A DNA stretch of 64,000 nucleotides from Micromonospora sp. RHAY321 (GTDB lineage Bacteria > Actinomycetota > Actinomycetes > Mycobacteriales > Micromonosporaceae), in assembly GCF_023896955.1 (NCBI RefSeq), contig NZ_JAMHIW010000001.1, forward strand, positions 248,001 through 312,000, read 5' to 3'. Below, piece after piece: positions 27,501 through 34,973 of the stretch (position 1 is the stretch's first letter; each line of letters begins with the position of its first letter). The notes beneath the pieces are model-generated. The model made no database searches. It was given only the letters and a program-made list of their open reading frames with translations, and was not told the origin of the DNA. The position numbers were made by a program, and so were the translations under genes.

Positions 27501-27869
27501 CTCCAGCGTCAGGTCCACCGGCACCCACGCCCCCGCAGGAGTCTGCACCCGCTCAGGTGAGGCGTGGACCTCAGCCCGGAAGGTGCCGTCCGGCTGCGCC
27601 CACGTCATTGACGTCTGAGACGTCATTCCCGTTACCAGCACCGGCTTGCGTGACTTGTGCGCCAGCAACATCGCCGACGACTCATCCGCCGCCTCCAGCG
27701 GCCCGGCCGCCTGTGCCTGAACGGCAGGCGTCGCCGCCTGAGCAACACCGGCGGCTGACGGAACGACCACACTCGCCGCAGCGACCACCAGCAGCGCCAA
27801 GGCGGCTACTCGCCGTCGCCTCGCAACCTCTGTGCGCGACGTGAGACACGCACTGACCAACGCACCCAT
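24570..27869 (-). CDS. Secreted LamG/DNRLRE-type protein upstream of the Rhs toxin
   Basis: 1099 residues from ATG 27869. The signal peptide has a basic start (TSRTEVARRRR), a hydrophobic core and cleavage near AQA. A DNRLRE-like region around residues 300-480 contains TINLNPSFDTYVQNTIANTD, LRLGYSDDADEGC and LARSFLAFYGLSAYAGATVV. Fibronectin-like and carbohydrate-binding-like modules follow. A C-terminal LamG/concanavalin-like domain has GSWAWNLDESAGTTAASVPD, FTVAAWVRKSEAGG and ELRLYVNGTPDDGG. Such proteins usually sit just before secreted Rhs proteins in actinomycetes and probably help them bind or leave the cell surface. A 56-bp gap to the toxin gene implies one transcript. Confidence 0.85.
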   Translation of the reverse strand: MGALVSACLTSRTEVARRRRVAALALLVVAAASVVVPSAAGVAQAATPAVQAQAAGPLEAADESSAMLLAHKSRKPVLVTGMTSQTSMTWAQPDGTFRAEVHASPERVQTPAGAWVPVDLTLERKSDGSIGSKAGPFGLWLSGSRSADADDLVSLGEGAKRTTMGWVGALPEPRLDGATATYPNVKPDVDLVLQARPTGVNYSFLVKSPQAAAQLTTVAMPWSPGSAMRAGARAVAAEEPVTVSQGEMWDSRISAGGEPLHRANVEVTNDVVGGRTSLVLSTDEAFYQDPHLQYPVTIDPTINLNPSFDTYVQNTIANTDKSGDDELRLGYSDDADEGCASGCLARSFLAFYGLSAYAGATVVSAELSLWNYYSWQCDAAEWQTWRVDAVGSAVRWGSQPVWRELDGRSTGTKGYNSNCAGGRVSASVKKTFQTSLSGGYNTANVGLRASSETSHTGWKKFKSFDAPSARPYVTLIYNRTPNVPTALAVDSCYSACVSPAVVRSGQPTLSALVSDPDGGTLRAEYEVFDNSRSTVKAKSGTALTGVTSGTARPWRVVPTAGGALPDATYQWRARACDTYTCGGYSGWFTFTVNTQDPSLPTVTGTPYAEKSSDTWNGGPGQPGTFTFAPNGGTDVQEYLYSLNNTNTVTLPAGAPQGQKLNSSQQQVTDLTGFVGLNATIARDTARGHASGDSLKVTPLASGGTSTGPQGDTFAAVGGDVGGLRLGMQAGKRYSITGWIYVPASTGLNTTGTFGNTRGLRIMSSYKVGSLYVEVTSIKAFRLDEWHQLSLVMSVPAGATEAFVRLYNGFPTGQTAKAVYWDDLSVQEITGTSTTATITPSSDGVNTLSVQSRNSAGATSDPRVYQFLVRPTDGSWAWNLDESAGTTAASVPDTRPAALSATGVAWTDSGRVGTAAFFSGTGSADTASPVLETVSPAGFTVAAWVRKSEAGGALQTAVSQDGTNTSMFRLGYQNDRDLDADGVNDPTWCFTVAHSDITLSAQDAACTTDYVIDDEWVSLVGVYDRTAGELRLYVNGTPDDGGTLVTATTSAPWSATGSFAIGRGREDANSADYWTGELDHVRATQSVWNDTQITQHWIAE

Positions 27870-27877
27870 CGAGAGCC

Positions 27878-27922
27878 CCCGTGATCATCAACTGCAAACG
27901 AGCAGACGGTAGTGATCACGGG
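27878..27922 (-). promoter_or_regulatory. Inverted repeat in the leader of the LamG-Rhs operon
   Basis: CCCGTGATCA at 27878-27887 and TGATCACGGG at 27913-27922 form a perfect 10-bp inverted repeat with a 25-base spacer, starting 8 bp upstream of the ATG at 27869. In the minus-strand transcript the 3' arm runs into the GGGGG that probably serves as ribosome binding site. It could be a regulator-binding palindrome pair or a hairpin that hides the translation start. Confidence 0.5.
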
Positions 27923-28468
27923 AATCCCATGTAAAGCACCGCTACAAATTGATACCACAAAACCGTCATTACGGTAGCAAGCGGACTCACGGCTCACGAT
28001 CAGCTACCGCGGGGTGCTGGCCGACAACATTTCGTGCACTGCCTGAAGGCTGGAACCACCAAATAGACAACTCGCGAGCGGAAGAATTTACCTTCAGGGC
28101 TGAAAACGTTAACCTTGCCCCTGGTATTTAAATCGCCTCGCACAAGCGCCGCCGCGTCGGCAGGCGCCCCATGCCCCGACCAGAAAATTGGTCAAAGCTG
28201 ACTCGTTTGGTGTCGCACAGGATCCCCCCACACCCCACTCCCCACCATCGGACCCACCGTCACCAAGGGAACGGCGTGCGCCTACCATCGCGATCCGCCT
28301 ACCGCGGGCATGGGTTCATGTCGGTGGGGCGAGTTTAACCCCGATTACATGATCAGGCTTAATGCCGACCTGCAATTGGCTAACGGCGTCTAATCGCGGC
28401 AACCTTCCACTCTAGACACCGTATGGCGCAACGCGGAGGTGGAACCGAAGGTGGTGGCTTAGAACGAA
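27923..28468. other. Gene-free, less GC-rich stretch between divergent genes
   Basis: I see no coding frame with convincing composition. The base composition is visibly lower in GC than the surroundings (for example 27941-28130), fitting a promoter region for the LamG-Rhs operon going left, possibly with older foreign DNA. No repeat or RNA gene was recognised. Confidence 0.5.
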
Positions 28469-28621
28469 GTGGACATCGCGTTCGAGCACCAGCGTTGGCG
28501 CCACCGGGTGTGGTACGTGCGACCCGTGCTGGACCTGTCGGTGTACGACGCACCGCTGCTGCTCGGCGAGGACGCTGACCTGCTCTGGGATACCGCAGCC
28601 GGGCGTGAGCAAGGCGGGTGA
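28469..28621 (+). pseudogene. Short C-terminal fragment of an unknown gene
   Basis: From GTG 28469 to TGA 28621 the frame reads VDIAFEHQRWRHRVWYVRPV and goes on to LYDAPLLLGED-like text, 50 residues. An in-frame TAG lies just upstream (28457-28461 area) with coding-like sequence before it (VEPKVVA). This suggests the end of a longer gene with a nonsense mutation. No function is recognised. Confidence 0.4.
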
Positions 28622-28784
28622 CTCAACGGCTAACGGCGGCAATCTGCTCTAGGTGTTTCCTCAGCTAACCGGCGTCCACGTCGGGACGGCCGGATGATTG
28701 CACTGTGCAACTGCTGTGAGACTGTGGGTGCTATTGCGCTCAGTACGGGCAGCGCAACACCAAGCCTGGGAGACCTTCACACCA

Positions 28785-29630
28785 ATGACGACCCCCTACG
28801 ACCCTGCCCAAAATCAGCCGCCCGCCACCCAGCAGCCGATGCCACCGACCGCGCAATTCCCGCAGGTGCCCGCCGGGCAGTACCCTCCGCCCGCCGGCCA
28901 GTTTCCTGCGCAGCCCGGCCAGACCCCGCCGCCCGGCGGCTGGCACAACGTCGCGTCGGCGCCCGCCGCCCGCAAGCGCCCCGCCTGGCTGGTCCCGACC
29001 CTCATCGGCGTCGGCGCCATGGTGGCGCTGTGCTGCGGCATGGGCGCCGTCGGCGCCATGTTCGGCGACTCGAAGCCTGGGAGCGTGTCGGCGAGCGAGC
29101 CTCCGGCGGTAGCCAAGCCTGCGGACGCGACGACCACGGTGCCCGCCACGACCGCCCCCGCCACGACCGCTGCCGCTCCGGCGCCGGCGAGGACCACCGC
29201 GGCCCCGGCTCCAGCGAAGCCGAGGACCTTCGGCATCGGCGACAAGGTGCGCGGCGGTGACTTCGAGTTCGCCGTCAAGAGCGAGAAGTGTGGGATCTCC
29301 CAGGTCGGCACCCAGTTCCTGAACACCAAGGCGCAGGGCACCTTCTGCAAGGTCAGCGTGACCGTCAAAAACGTCACCAAGAACGCGCACACCTTCCACG
29401 CCGACGGGACTCTCACCGCACAGGACGCCAGCGGCCGGGAGTACGAGGCCGACGGGGAGGCCGGGATCTACGGCAACAGCGACGGGCAGGGCTTCCTCGA
29501 CGAGATCAACCCGGGCAACTCGGTGACCGCGAACGTCTACTTCGACGTGCCGAAGGGCACCAAGCTGAAGACGATCACGTTCGACGCTGGCCTGTTCACC
29601 CTCGCCGAGGACGCCGTCGTCACTCTCTGA
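28785..29630 (+). CDS. Membrane-anchored DUF4352-domain protein
   Basis: 281 residues from ATG 28785 (MTTPYDPAQNQPPATQQPMP). A cytoplasmic Pro/Gln-rich tail of about 60 residues is followed by one membrane helix (LVPTLIGVGAMVALCCGMGA). A Thr/Ala/Pro linker leads to an extracellular beta-sandwich of the DUF4352 type: FGIGDKVRGGDFEFAVKSEK, CKVSVTVKNVTKNAHTFHAD and INPGNSVTANVYFDVPKGTK. These domains are immunoglobulin-like and appear on actinomycete surface proteins; no enzymatic role is known. A longer start at 28698 would add unlikely sequence. Confidence 0.8.
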   Translation: MTTPYDPAQNQPPATQQPMPPTAQFPQVPAGQYPPPAGQFPAQPGQTPPPGGWHNVASAPAARKRPAWLVPTLIGVGAMVALCCGMGAVGAMFGDSKPGSVSASEPPAVAKPADATTTVPATTAPATTAAAPAPARTTAAPAPAKPRTFGIGDKVRGGDFEFAVKSEKCGISQVGTQFLNTKAQGTFCKVSVTVKNVTKNAHTFHADGTLTAQDASGREYEADGEAGIYGNSDGQGFLDEINPGNSVTANVYFDVPKGTKLKTITFDAGLFTLAEDAVVTL

Positions 29631-29864
29631 CAGTGATGATGTAGGAGCGGGTCACCCGGCCGGTCTGGCTCGCTCGCTGACTGGCGATGCTGCCTTCCGG
29701 CGGAGTCGTCGGTCTGTCCGAGTGACCCGTTCCTGCAACCACTGGCCGGACGTTCGTCAAGCTGGCAGGAGCCTGCGCAAGAGGTCCCGTCACTGTCCTG
29801 TCCGTTCGGGCCGGCGGTGCGTGCCGATCCTGTTCGGTGCAAGCGAGAGGGACGACGGTTCAGC

Positions 29865-30135
29865 ATGGCAGCCAAAGAGCGTCAGGTCGCAGGTGGAGTC
29901 GACAGTCACGGGAAGACTCATCACGCCGCCATAGTCGGTGAGGCGGGCAGGGTTCTCGGGGATCAAGGATCCCGCGCGACCACGGCGGGCTACCAGCAGT
30001 TGCTGGCCTGGCTACGGGGTTGCGGCAGTGTGATCAAGGTCGCCGTGGATGGCAACTGCACCCACGGCGCCGGTCTCGCCCGCTACCTACCTCACCGCCG
30101 ATGTGTCGCCCTGGTTCCGGCCGACCCGCATCGGG
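29865..30135 (+). pseudogene. 5' remnant of an IS110-family transposase
   Basis: From ATG 29865 the product matches the first ~90 residues of DEDD transposases: QVAGGVDSHGKTHHAAIVGE, RATTAGYQQLLAWLRG and GAGLARYL, then degenerates at VALVPADPHRG. The conserved first Asp is kept. The rest of the gene is gone, replaced by unrelated sequence at about 30140. It is not closely similar to the IS110 copy at 6457-7540. Confidence 0.75.
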
Positions 30136-30140
30136 GCTAC

Positions 30141-30595
30141 CGCTACCTCCCGCCGAGGACCCACAGCTCGCGGTCCAGTTGGGCTGGCAATCGCAAGCGC
30201 TGCCGCCCGCTTGGTGCTCGATCGTGCTGCCGCCAGCTACCCCGCAGCAGTGGGCCGCACAGGTTGCGGAAGCCAACGCGAGGGCAGGAGTTTCGCCCGC
30301 AGACTGGGTGTCAAATCGGGAGCCGCCGGTCGACCGGCGGAAACAGCATTTGTTGACCTTCGCGCGTGCATTGCGGATCCTCGCGGTGCTCATCTGCCCC
30401 GCGCCAGCGCAACACCCGGCGGTACGCCAAACCCTGCAGCCGCTCGGAGACGACATCGCCAAGATCCTCGCTCCGGGCTTACCAAACTCCTCGCCGATTG
30501 GCGAAGGGACCGCGACAGCTAACCGACCGAGTAGCGAAGGCGTGTATCGCTCCAGACCGAGCACGGACGCCGTCCGGTTTGCTCACGCGCGTTGA
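30141..30595 (+). pseudogene. C-terminal fragment of an unknown gene next to IS110 debris
   Basis: An open frame of about 150 codons with a real-looking composition: EDPQLAVQLGWQSQALPPAW, PQQWAAQVAEANARAGVSPA and LTFARALRILAVLICPAPAQ. It has no start codon of its own that looks used; it begins where the IS110 homology stops, so the insertion or a deletion removed its N-terminus. The function is unknown. It ends two bases before the next gene. Confidence 0.45.
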
Positions 30596-31159
30596 ATGGA
30601 TCCCGTGATCGTATGGCTCAACGGCACCCACGGCGCGGGCAAGACGACGACCAGCGCCTTTGTACAGCAACTGATCCCGGATTCCCGGGTGTTCGACGCC
30701 GAGAAGGTCGGCGAAACACTCATGGACATTACGCCAGGGCTGCCCAAGACGGACAACTTCCAGCACTGGCCGCCGTGGCGGCAGCTCGTCGTCGAGACCG
30801 CCCGCAGCGTGCTCGACTACACCGGCGGCACTCTGGTGATGCCCATGACAGTCCTGGTCGAGCAGTACTGGCGCGAAATCAGCACGGGCCTCGCCCACCA
30901 TGCCATCCCGCTAAGGCACTTCGTCCTCCACTCGGACCAACACACCCTCCGCGCGCGTATCGAGACGGAACACCCCGTCCCCTCCCCGTTCCGCCTCAAG
31001 TACCTCCAGCCCTACGCCGAGACGGCCCGCACGTGGCTGCATGCCGAGGCCGAGGTCGTCGACACCACGCACCTCACGCCCGCCCAAGCCGCACTGCAGA
31101 TCGCCCTCCGAGTCACCGGGGAAGGCTCAGCCGGCGGCGGAGGCGCAAGCCCTCGCTGA
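30596..31159 (+). CDS. TmrB-like P-loop ATP-binding protein
   Basis: 187 residues from ATG 30596 (MDPVIVWLNGTHGAGKTTTS). The Walker A motif GTHGAGKTT lies at about residues 10-18. DSRVFDAEKVGETLMDIT and LRHFVLHSDQHTLRARIETE fit the lid and the LDV-type pattern of the TmrB/zeta-toxin-like nucleoside kinase group. TmrB of Bacillus confers tunicamycin resistance by binding the drug at the membrane. Whether this protein does so cannot be seen, and a small-molecule phosphotransferase is equally possible. Its C-terminus is Gly-rich. It is monocistronic, with a hairpin about 145 bp downstream. Confidence 0.7.
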   Translation: MDPVIVWLNGTHGAGKTTTSAFVQQLIPDSRVFDAEKVGETLMDITPGLPKTDNFQHWPPWRQLVVETARSVLDYTGGTLVMPMTVLVEQYWREISTGLAHHAIPLRHFVLHSDQHTLRARIETEHPVPSPFRLKYLQPYAETARTWLHAEAEVVDTTHLTPAQAALQIALRVTGEGSAGGGGASPR

Positions 31160-31302
31160 GCTGGTTCGCCCGACTGTGACCGCCGAGGCCATGACTCGGC
31201 CGGCGCGTCCCGGAAATCGCGGCGAGTTGCGGGTTGCCTACGGACCCGGCGGGGGCTGTCCGTGGCTGCAGCACGCCTGTCGTCACTCGATTCGTCGTCG
31301 CA

Positions 31303-31337
31303 GCGCCGCTCGACAGTGCAGGCGTTTCGAGCGGCGC
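31303..31337 (+). terminator. GC-rich hairpin downstream of the TmrB-like gene
   Basis: Perfect 11-bp arms GCGCCGCTCGA and TCGAGCGGCGC with a 13-base loop. Placed between two plus-strand genes, it is the only strong stem in this 312-bp gap and probably ends the upstream transcript. Confidence 0.5.
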
Positions 31338-31471
31338 GGCCGGGGATCGAGCTCCGGTTAAGTCCAATCACCTTCACTCCCAAAGATTGCCGATGAACGA
31401 TACCCTCGGTAGGCGGCATGTAACTCGTCGATTTCACCGGCTACCCAGCAGGAACATCGCAAGGGGGACCC

Positions 31472-32695
31472 GTGACCGGACCAGTCTGGGAGCACCTCGA
31501 CCCGTTCGCCTTCAACGACGGCGTGTTCTACGTGCCGGCCACGGTCGAGCTGCAGCCGCGACTTGCGCTCTGGGGTCACCCCGACCAACCCGATCTTCGC
31601 GAACAGCTGGCCAACGACCGCCCCCACGGCATCCGCGGCGAAAAGCTGCTCTGCCTGCTCTGCATGCGCTACCAGGCCCAAAAAGGACTCCCCCGCGCAC
31701 CGGTCTGGCTGACCTTCGTCGAAGGGCGGCACGGTCCCATGTTCCGACACGAGGACGGCCGCTCGCCGCACCCGGAACACCAGCCCGAGACCGACACCCA
31801 CAAGGCGCTCAAAGAGCGCAAGGCCCGCACGTGGGGATCCGTCGGCGGCACCGTAGAGGTCGAGGTGTGGCGGCCACGCGCCCGCCGCCGACCGGACATC
31901 CTGGCCATCGGTCCGGTCCTGACGGTGGCCGGGGAGATCCAGCACTCCAAGGAGACCCCTAGGACCATCCGGGCCCGGCAACGAGCGCTTCGCAAGGCCG
32001 GAGACCGGGTGGTGTGGACCACCGACCGCGGCGCCGGCGACATCGCGTTCCTGCACTCGGTGCCACACCTGTCCGTACCGGCCCACGACGACCACCGCTT
32101 GTACCTATCCGAGACCCGGCTAGAGATCGGCGCGGGCGCCATCACGTTCGAGACGCAACGGTGCGGCTGGGCGGACCTCTGGACTGGCACCACCCGGTGC
32201 CCGGTCACCCGCAAGGTCATGCCGTGCGGCCGACTGCACCTGTACCCGACGCTGAACCCGCACAGCTACAGCCGGCAGAAGGCCGCCACGACCGCCATGT
32301 TCCCCTGCGGTCCACGCCCTCACCTGGACCACCTGCTGGAAGGCATCCTGCACGGGACTTGGCTGCCCTACCGACACCGCGACCGCGTCAGTTGGATCCC
32401 CGCCGACGCGCACACTACGGTTACGGCCGAACGCGGAGGGACCGTCGACCTGGCCGAGGCCGGCAGCGTCAGGCGCCGCGACGAGCCTGTGGAACGCGCC
32501 TGCGAGCGGCGGTACGGTGCGGTCGGCGTGCAGGCCGAGGCGCCCGAGGTGGAGAGTCTGCCCTTGTGCTGCGGCGACAAGCCGCCCGGTCGGTCCGGTC
32601 AGCCGCTGGTTCTCGCCTGCCAACTCTGCCGCAACTCGCCTACCTACTACCGGCGGGACGAACTCGGCGGGGCGCGGTCCGGAGCCGACCTGTGA
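31472..32695 (+). CDS. CoiA-like nuclease candidate with zinc-ribbon tail
   Basis: 407 residues from GTG 31472, preceded by AAGGGGG. The central region has the CoiA-type nuclease pattern: RRPDILAIGPVLTVAGEIQH, with Asp and then Glu-x-Gln, followed by RAIRARQRALRKAG-like helix text and VVWTTDR. This is how PD-(D/E)xK folds of the competence CoiA group look, here with Q replacing the usual Lys. A late Cys set (LCCGDKPP ... CQLC) forms a probable zinc ribbon. CoiA acts on incoming single-stranded DNA in competent bacteria; in actinomycetes the role is unknown and defence or mobile-element housekeeping is possible. Confidence 0.6.
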   Translation: MTGPVWEHLDPFAFNDGVFYVPATVELQPRLALWGHPDQPDLREQLANDRPHGIRGEKLLCLLCMRYQAQKGLPRAPVWLTFVEGRHGPMFRHEDGRSPHPEHQPETDTHKALKERKARTWGSVGGTVEVEVWRPRARRRPDILAIGPVLTVAGEIQHSKETPRTIRARQRALRKAGDRVVWTTDRGAGDIAFLHSVPHLSVPAHDDHRLYLSETRLEIGAGAITFETQRCGWADLWTGTTRCPVTRKVMPCGRLHLYPTLNPHSYSRQKAATTAMFPCGPRPHLDHLLEGILHGTWLPYRHRDRVSWIPADAHTTVTAERGGTVDLAEAGSVRRRDEPVERACERRYGAVGVQAEAPEVESLPLCCGDKPPGRSGQPLVLACQLCRNSPTYYRRDELGGARSGADL

Positions 32696-33070
32696 TCAGG
32701 GCTCGCCAGAGTCGGAAAGGTTCGGCAGGGTAAACGGCGACGTCTGCGAGTAGGCCTCCGCGCTGCCGCATGCGACCCGCTTTTCACAGACATGCCACCT
32801 CGCGCCTTTCCTCCGGCAGCCGCCGGAGGCGACTCGCGGCCGTTCCCGCCACCACGCTGATCGCCACCCTCGTACGGCCTCGCCTACCTGCGCACCCTGC
32901 AGGGGTGAGGGAGAGATGTCGGCACCAAGTGTGGAGCCGACGACGATCCGGCTATCCAATGGCCCGACGGTCACCACGTGTGGGCGCAAGAAGGAGCTCT
33001 CATCCGTCCACCACGGTCAGGAGCGATACCGCTTGGCGCATGGTCGCAGAAGTTCACGATGATCATCCAG
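32696..33070. other. Gene-free stretch before the small-gene cassette
   Basis: The open frames here lack protein-like composition on either strand. A short inverted region (CTCCGGCAGCCGCCGGAG, 32812-32829) is visible. Nothing else is recognised. Confidence 0.4.
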
Positions 33071-33097
33071 TTATCCACAGCACCTGAGTTGTCCACA
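33071..33097. promoter_or_regulatory. Two DnaA-box-like 9-mers
   Basis: TTATCCACA (33071-33079) and TTGTCCACA (33089-33097) match the general and the high-GC actinomycete DnaA-box consensus and lie 18 bp apart in the same orientation, immediately before the small-gene cassette. The second cassette copy keeps one degenerate site, ATATCCACA (62100-62108). This might be a former plasmid replication or control region. Two sites alone do not make an origin. Confidence 0.4.
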
Positions 33098-33151
33098 GAT
33101 GGCGCCGCGACGGGTTGATTGGTCGAACCACCCCTGTTGAAGTACCTCCTC

Positions 33152-33171
33152 GGGGACGACGGGACGTCCCC
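33152..33171 (+). promoter_or_regulatory. Leader hairpin of cassette copy 1
   Basis: GGGGACG-ACGGGA-CGTCCCC, a 7-bp stem with a 6-base loop, lies 23 bp before the ATG of the first cassette gene. In copy 2 the outer G-C pair has changed to A-T on both sides, so pairing is kept. This supports a functional RNA structure or a symmetric protein site. Confidence 0.55.
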
Positions 33172-33194
33172 TCGACTGGCGAGGGAGAGCAGCC

Positions 33195-33353
33195 ATGAGC
33201 CGGGGTGGACGCGGCCGATCACGACGCACGGACCGGCAGGGCCCACCAGACCACCTCCCTGGCGTCATCGGTCGCGTCGGCGCGGTGGCAGCTCTCATTG
33301 CGGCTGTTGCCGGGCTGCTGACGGCCGCGGCCACGCTGATGGTGAATCGCTGA
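33195..33353 (+). CDS. Small membrane protein, 52 aa (cassette gene 1)
   Basis: ATG 33195 after GGGAGAGCAGCC. The N-terminal half is basic (MSRGGRGRSRRTDRQG). Then one helix runs through VAALIAAVAGLLTAAATL to a short VNR end. The stop overlaps the next start (ATGA-type, TGATG at 33351-33355), so the two are translated together. The helix is almost unchanged in the second copy while the basic part varies, which indicates selection on the membrane segment. No family is known. Confidence 0.65.
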   Translation: MSRGGRGRSRRTDRQGPPDHLPGVIGRVGAVAALIAAVAGLLTAAATLMVNR

Positions 33354-33586
33354 TGCCCGCGGTCGAGGCATGGCTTCTCGGCGGACCGGCCGACGGCCGG
33401 CTCACCCCCATCGAGGTCGACGAGAACGGGTTCCTCCCGCAGGTCATCATCCTGCCGCAGACCGGTGCCTATATCGGTGCCCGTGACCACCCCAGCCCAC
33501 CCGTGCAGCATCGCTATGTCCGTTGCGCCGACGAGGACGACCCGCCCATATTCCGGTACGACAGGCCCCTCCTTCACGGCCAGTGA
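33353..33586 (+). CDS. Conserved 77-aa protein (cassette gene 2)
   Basis: ATG 33353 overlaps the stop of gene 1. The product opens MPAVEAWLLGGPADGRLTPI, then EVDENGFLPQVIILPQTGAY, and ends in an acidic, Tyr-containing tail. The second copy at 62363-62596 has the same length and near-identical first half, with changes concentrated in the last 30 residues. The compact beta-rich sequence suggests a small adaptor or structural protein from a mobile element. I recognise no named family. Confidence 0.75.
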   Translation: MPAVEAWLLGGPADGRLTPIEVDENGFLPQVIILPQTGAYIGARDHPSPPVQHRYVRCADEDDPPIFRYDRPLLHGQ

Positions 33587-33685
33587 CTCCTCAAGGCAAG
33601 CAATAGGCCGGGTAAAGGCTGGCCCTCGAACGCCTACCGCTACGCAGAGGCTCAGCTTGGCAAACCCGCCACCCCACACCGACTG

Positions 33686-33970
33686 GTGATCGAACACTTG
33701 TACGATGCCTTGGTGGAGGACGTGGCGGGACGCTGGTGGAACGGCATCTGGGGGCGCTTGGGCCGCCGGGATGTGTGGCTGACCCGTGAGGTTCGGTGGA
33801 AGGTCGTCGCCCGCGCGGGCGACAGCGAGAATGGCCGGGTGCTGCGCTGGGAGTTCGACACTGAGGCAGACGCCCTGGTGATGGTCAAGCGCCTCCTCGC
33901 CGCTGACGCGGGCGGCCAGTGGCGCAAGCAGGCCGGCGACTGCGCGGCGTCTCCACCACAGCAGGCATAG
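33686..33970 (+). CDS. 94-aa protein (cassette gene 3)
   Basis: GTG 33686 begins VIEHLYDALVEDVAGRWWNG, followed by IWGRLGRRDVWLTREVRWKV and a helical acidic C-terminus with ALVMVKRLLAADAGGQWR. It is typical of short proteins from actinomycete integrative elements and phages; the activity is unknown. In the other cassette this gene is destroyed by a TGG-to-TAG change and a frameshift. No clear ribosome binding site is seen, so translation may depend on the upstream genes. Confidence 0.65.
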   Translation: MIEHLYDALVEDVAGRWWNGIWGRLGRRDVWLTREVRWKVVARAGDSENGRVLRWEFDTEADALVMVKRLLAADAGGQWRKQAGDCAASPPQQA

Positions 33971-34020
33971 TCCGGTCGGTGGTGCGTTCTGGAGGACGCC
34001 CCGCTGGCCGAGTGGTTGTG

Positions 34021-34695
34021 TCAGGAGCTGCAGGTGTTGAGCATGCTTTGCAGGGCGCCCTTCTCGGAGGACTGCAGGGTGAGGCTCCAGTTGTACTTCA
34101 CGGTGATCCACATTTTGCTGTAGGTGCAGCGGTAGGACGACAGGGACGGCTGCCAGGTGGAGGGGTCCTGGTCGCCCTTGGATTGGTTGACGTTGTCCGT
34201 CACCGCGATCAGCTGGGGGCGGGTGAGGTCGTTGGCGAAGCTCTGCCGACGGCTGGTGGTCCAGGAGTTGGTTCCGGAGCGCCATGCTTCCGCGAGGGGC
34301 ACGACGTGGTCGATGTCGACGTCGGAGGCGGCCGTCCAGGTGGCTCCGTCGTAGGGGCTGTACCAGCGGCCCGAAGTGGCCGCGCAGGAGCTGTCGACCA
34401 CGACGGAGGTGCCGTCGCGCTTGAGGACCTGCTCGCGGGTGTTGCAACTACCGCTGATCGTGATCCAGTGCGGGAACAGGTCCCGCGAGTAACCGGCCGT
34501 CGAGCCCTGGGCGGCCACGGTCAGGGCGTTGAGCTGCGACTGCGCCGTCGCCTTCGACGGGATCGCGGGAGGCGTGGCCGACGCGGGTTGCGCGCTGACG
34601 CCGACCAGGCCGGCGCCCGCGAGCGCGGCGAGGACGACTGCGGCGGCGTGGCGGGTGACGCGTGGGAAACGGGCTGAGACTTGGGTTATCCGCAT
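34021..34695 (-). CDS. Secreted HNH-family nuclease
   Basis: 224 residues from ATG 34695, after a purine-rich GAGGAGGCCCC. The signal peptide runs MRITQVSARFPRVTRHAAAV to a cleavage near PASA. The mature part is a GmrSD-C-terminal/DUF1524-like HNH domain: CNTREQVLKRDG, DVDIDHVVPLAEAWRSG with the catalytic His, SFANDLTRPQLIAVTDNVNQ, and NQSKGDQDPSTW with the Asn-Lys metal region. Two late Cys residues may form a disulfide. It should be an extracellular DNase used for nutrition or competition. Single gene. Confidence 0.85.
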   Translation of the reverse strand: MRITQVSARFPRVTRHAAAVVLAALAGAGLVGVSAQPASATPPAIPSKATAQSQLNALTVAAQGSTAGYSRDLFPHWITISGSCNTREQVLKRDGTSVVVDSSCAATSGRWYSPYDGATWTAASDVDIDHVVPLAEAWRSGTNSWTTSRRQSFANDLTRPQLIAVTDNVNQSKGDQDPSTWQPSLSSYRCTYSKMWITVKYNWSLTLQSSEKGALQSMLNTCSS

Positions 34696-34973
34696 GGGGG
34701 CCTCCTCGGCACTGGGTGGACGGCAACCGTCCCTGACGATCATGTCGATCGAAAGGCATGTTTGTGAAGAGGCGAGGAGGTAGCTACGAAACTTCAAGAG
34801 AGCCGAGCGTGGCCGGCACTGGGTCACGAGCCGGGCAGGACCACCCGATGCTGGCCCGCTATTCGGCCCCGTTGCGCCCCGCCATCGAGCTTTGACATCT
34901 TCCAGCGGCCACCCCGCGCGCCCCTCAACCATGAGGGAGGAGGTGGGCAAGGATCGTATTCACGGTCGAGGGC

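Larger units (their letters stand above)
33091..33845. repeat. Cassette copy 1 (homologous to 62102-62857)
   Basis: About 750 bp containing a leader hairpin, a 52-aa membrane protein gene, a 77-aa gene and the start of a 94-aa gene, all repeated in the same order and orientation 29 kb away. Similarity is high in the coding parts and poor in the spacer at 33587-33685. This copy appears intact and is probably the functional one. Confidence 0.85.

Noticed and set aside
31234..31962. 242-codon plus frame overlapping the CoiA-like gene
   Set aside because: Arg/Pro-rich shadow in another frame of a well-composed gene.
33071..33097. Complete replication origin
   Set aside because: Two DnaA-box-like sites without an AT-rich melting region, iterons or an adjacent rep gene are not enough.
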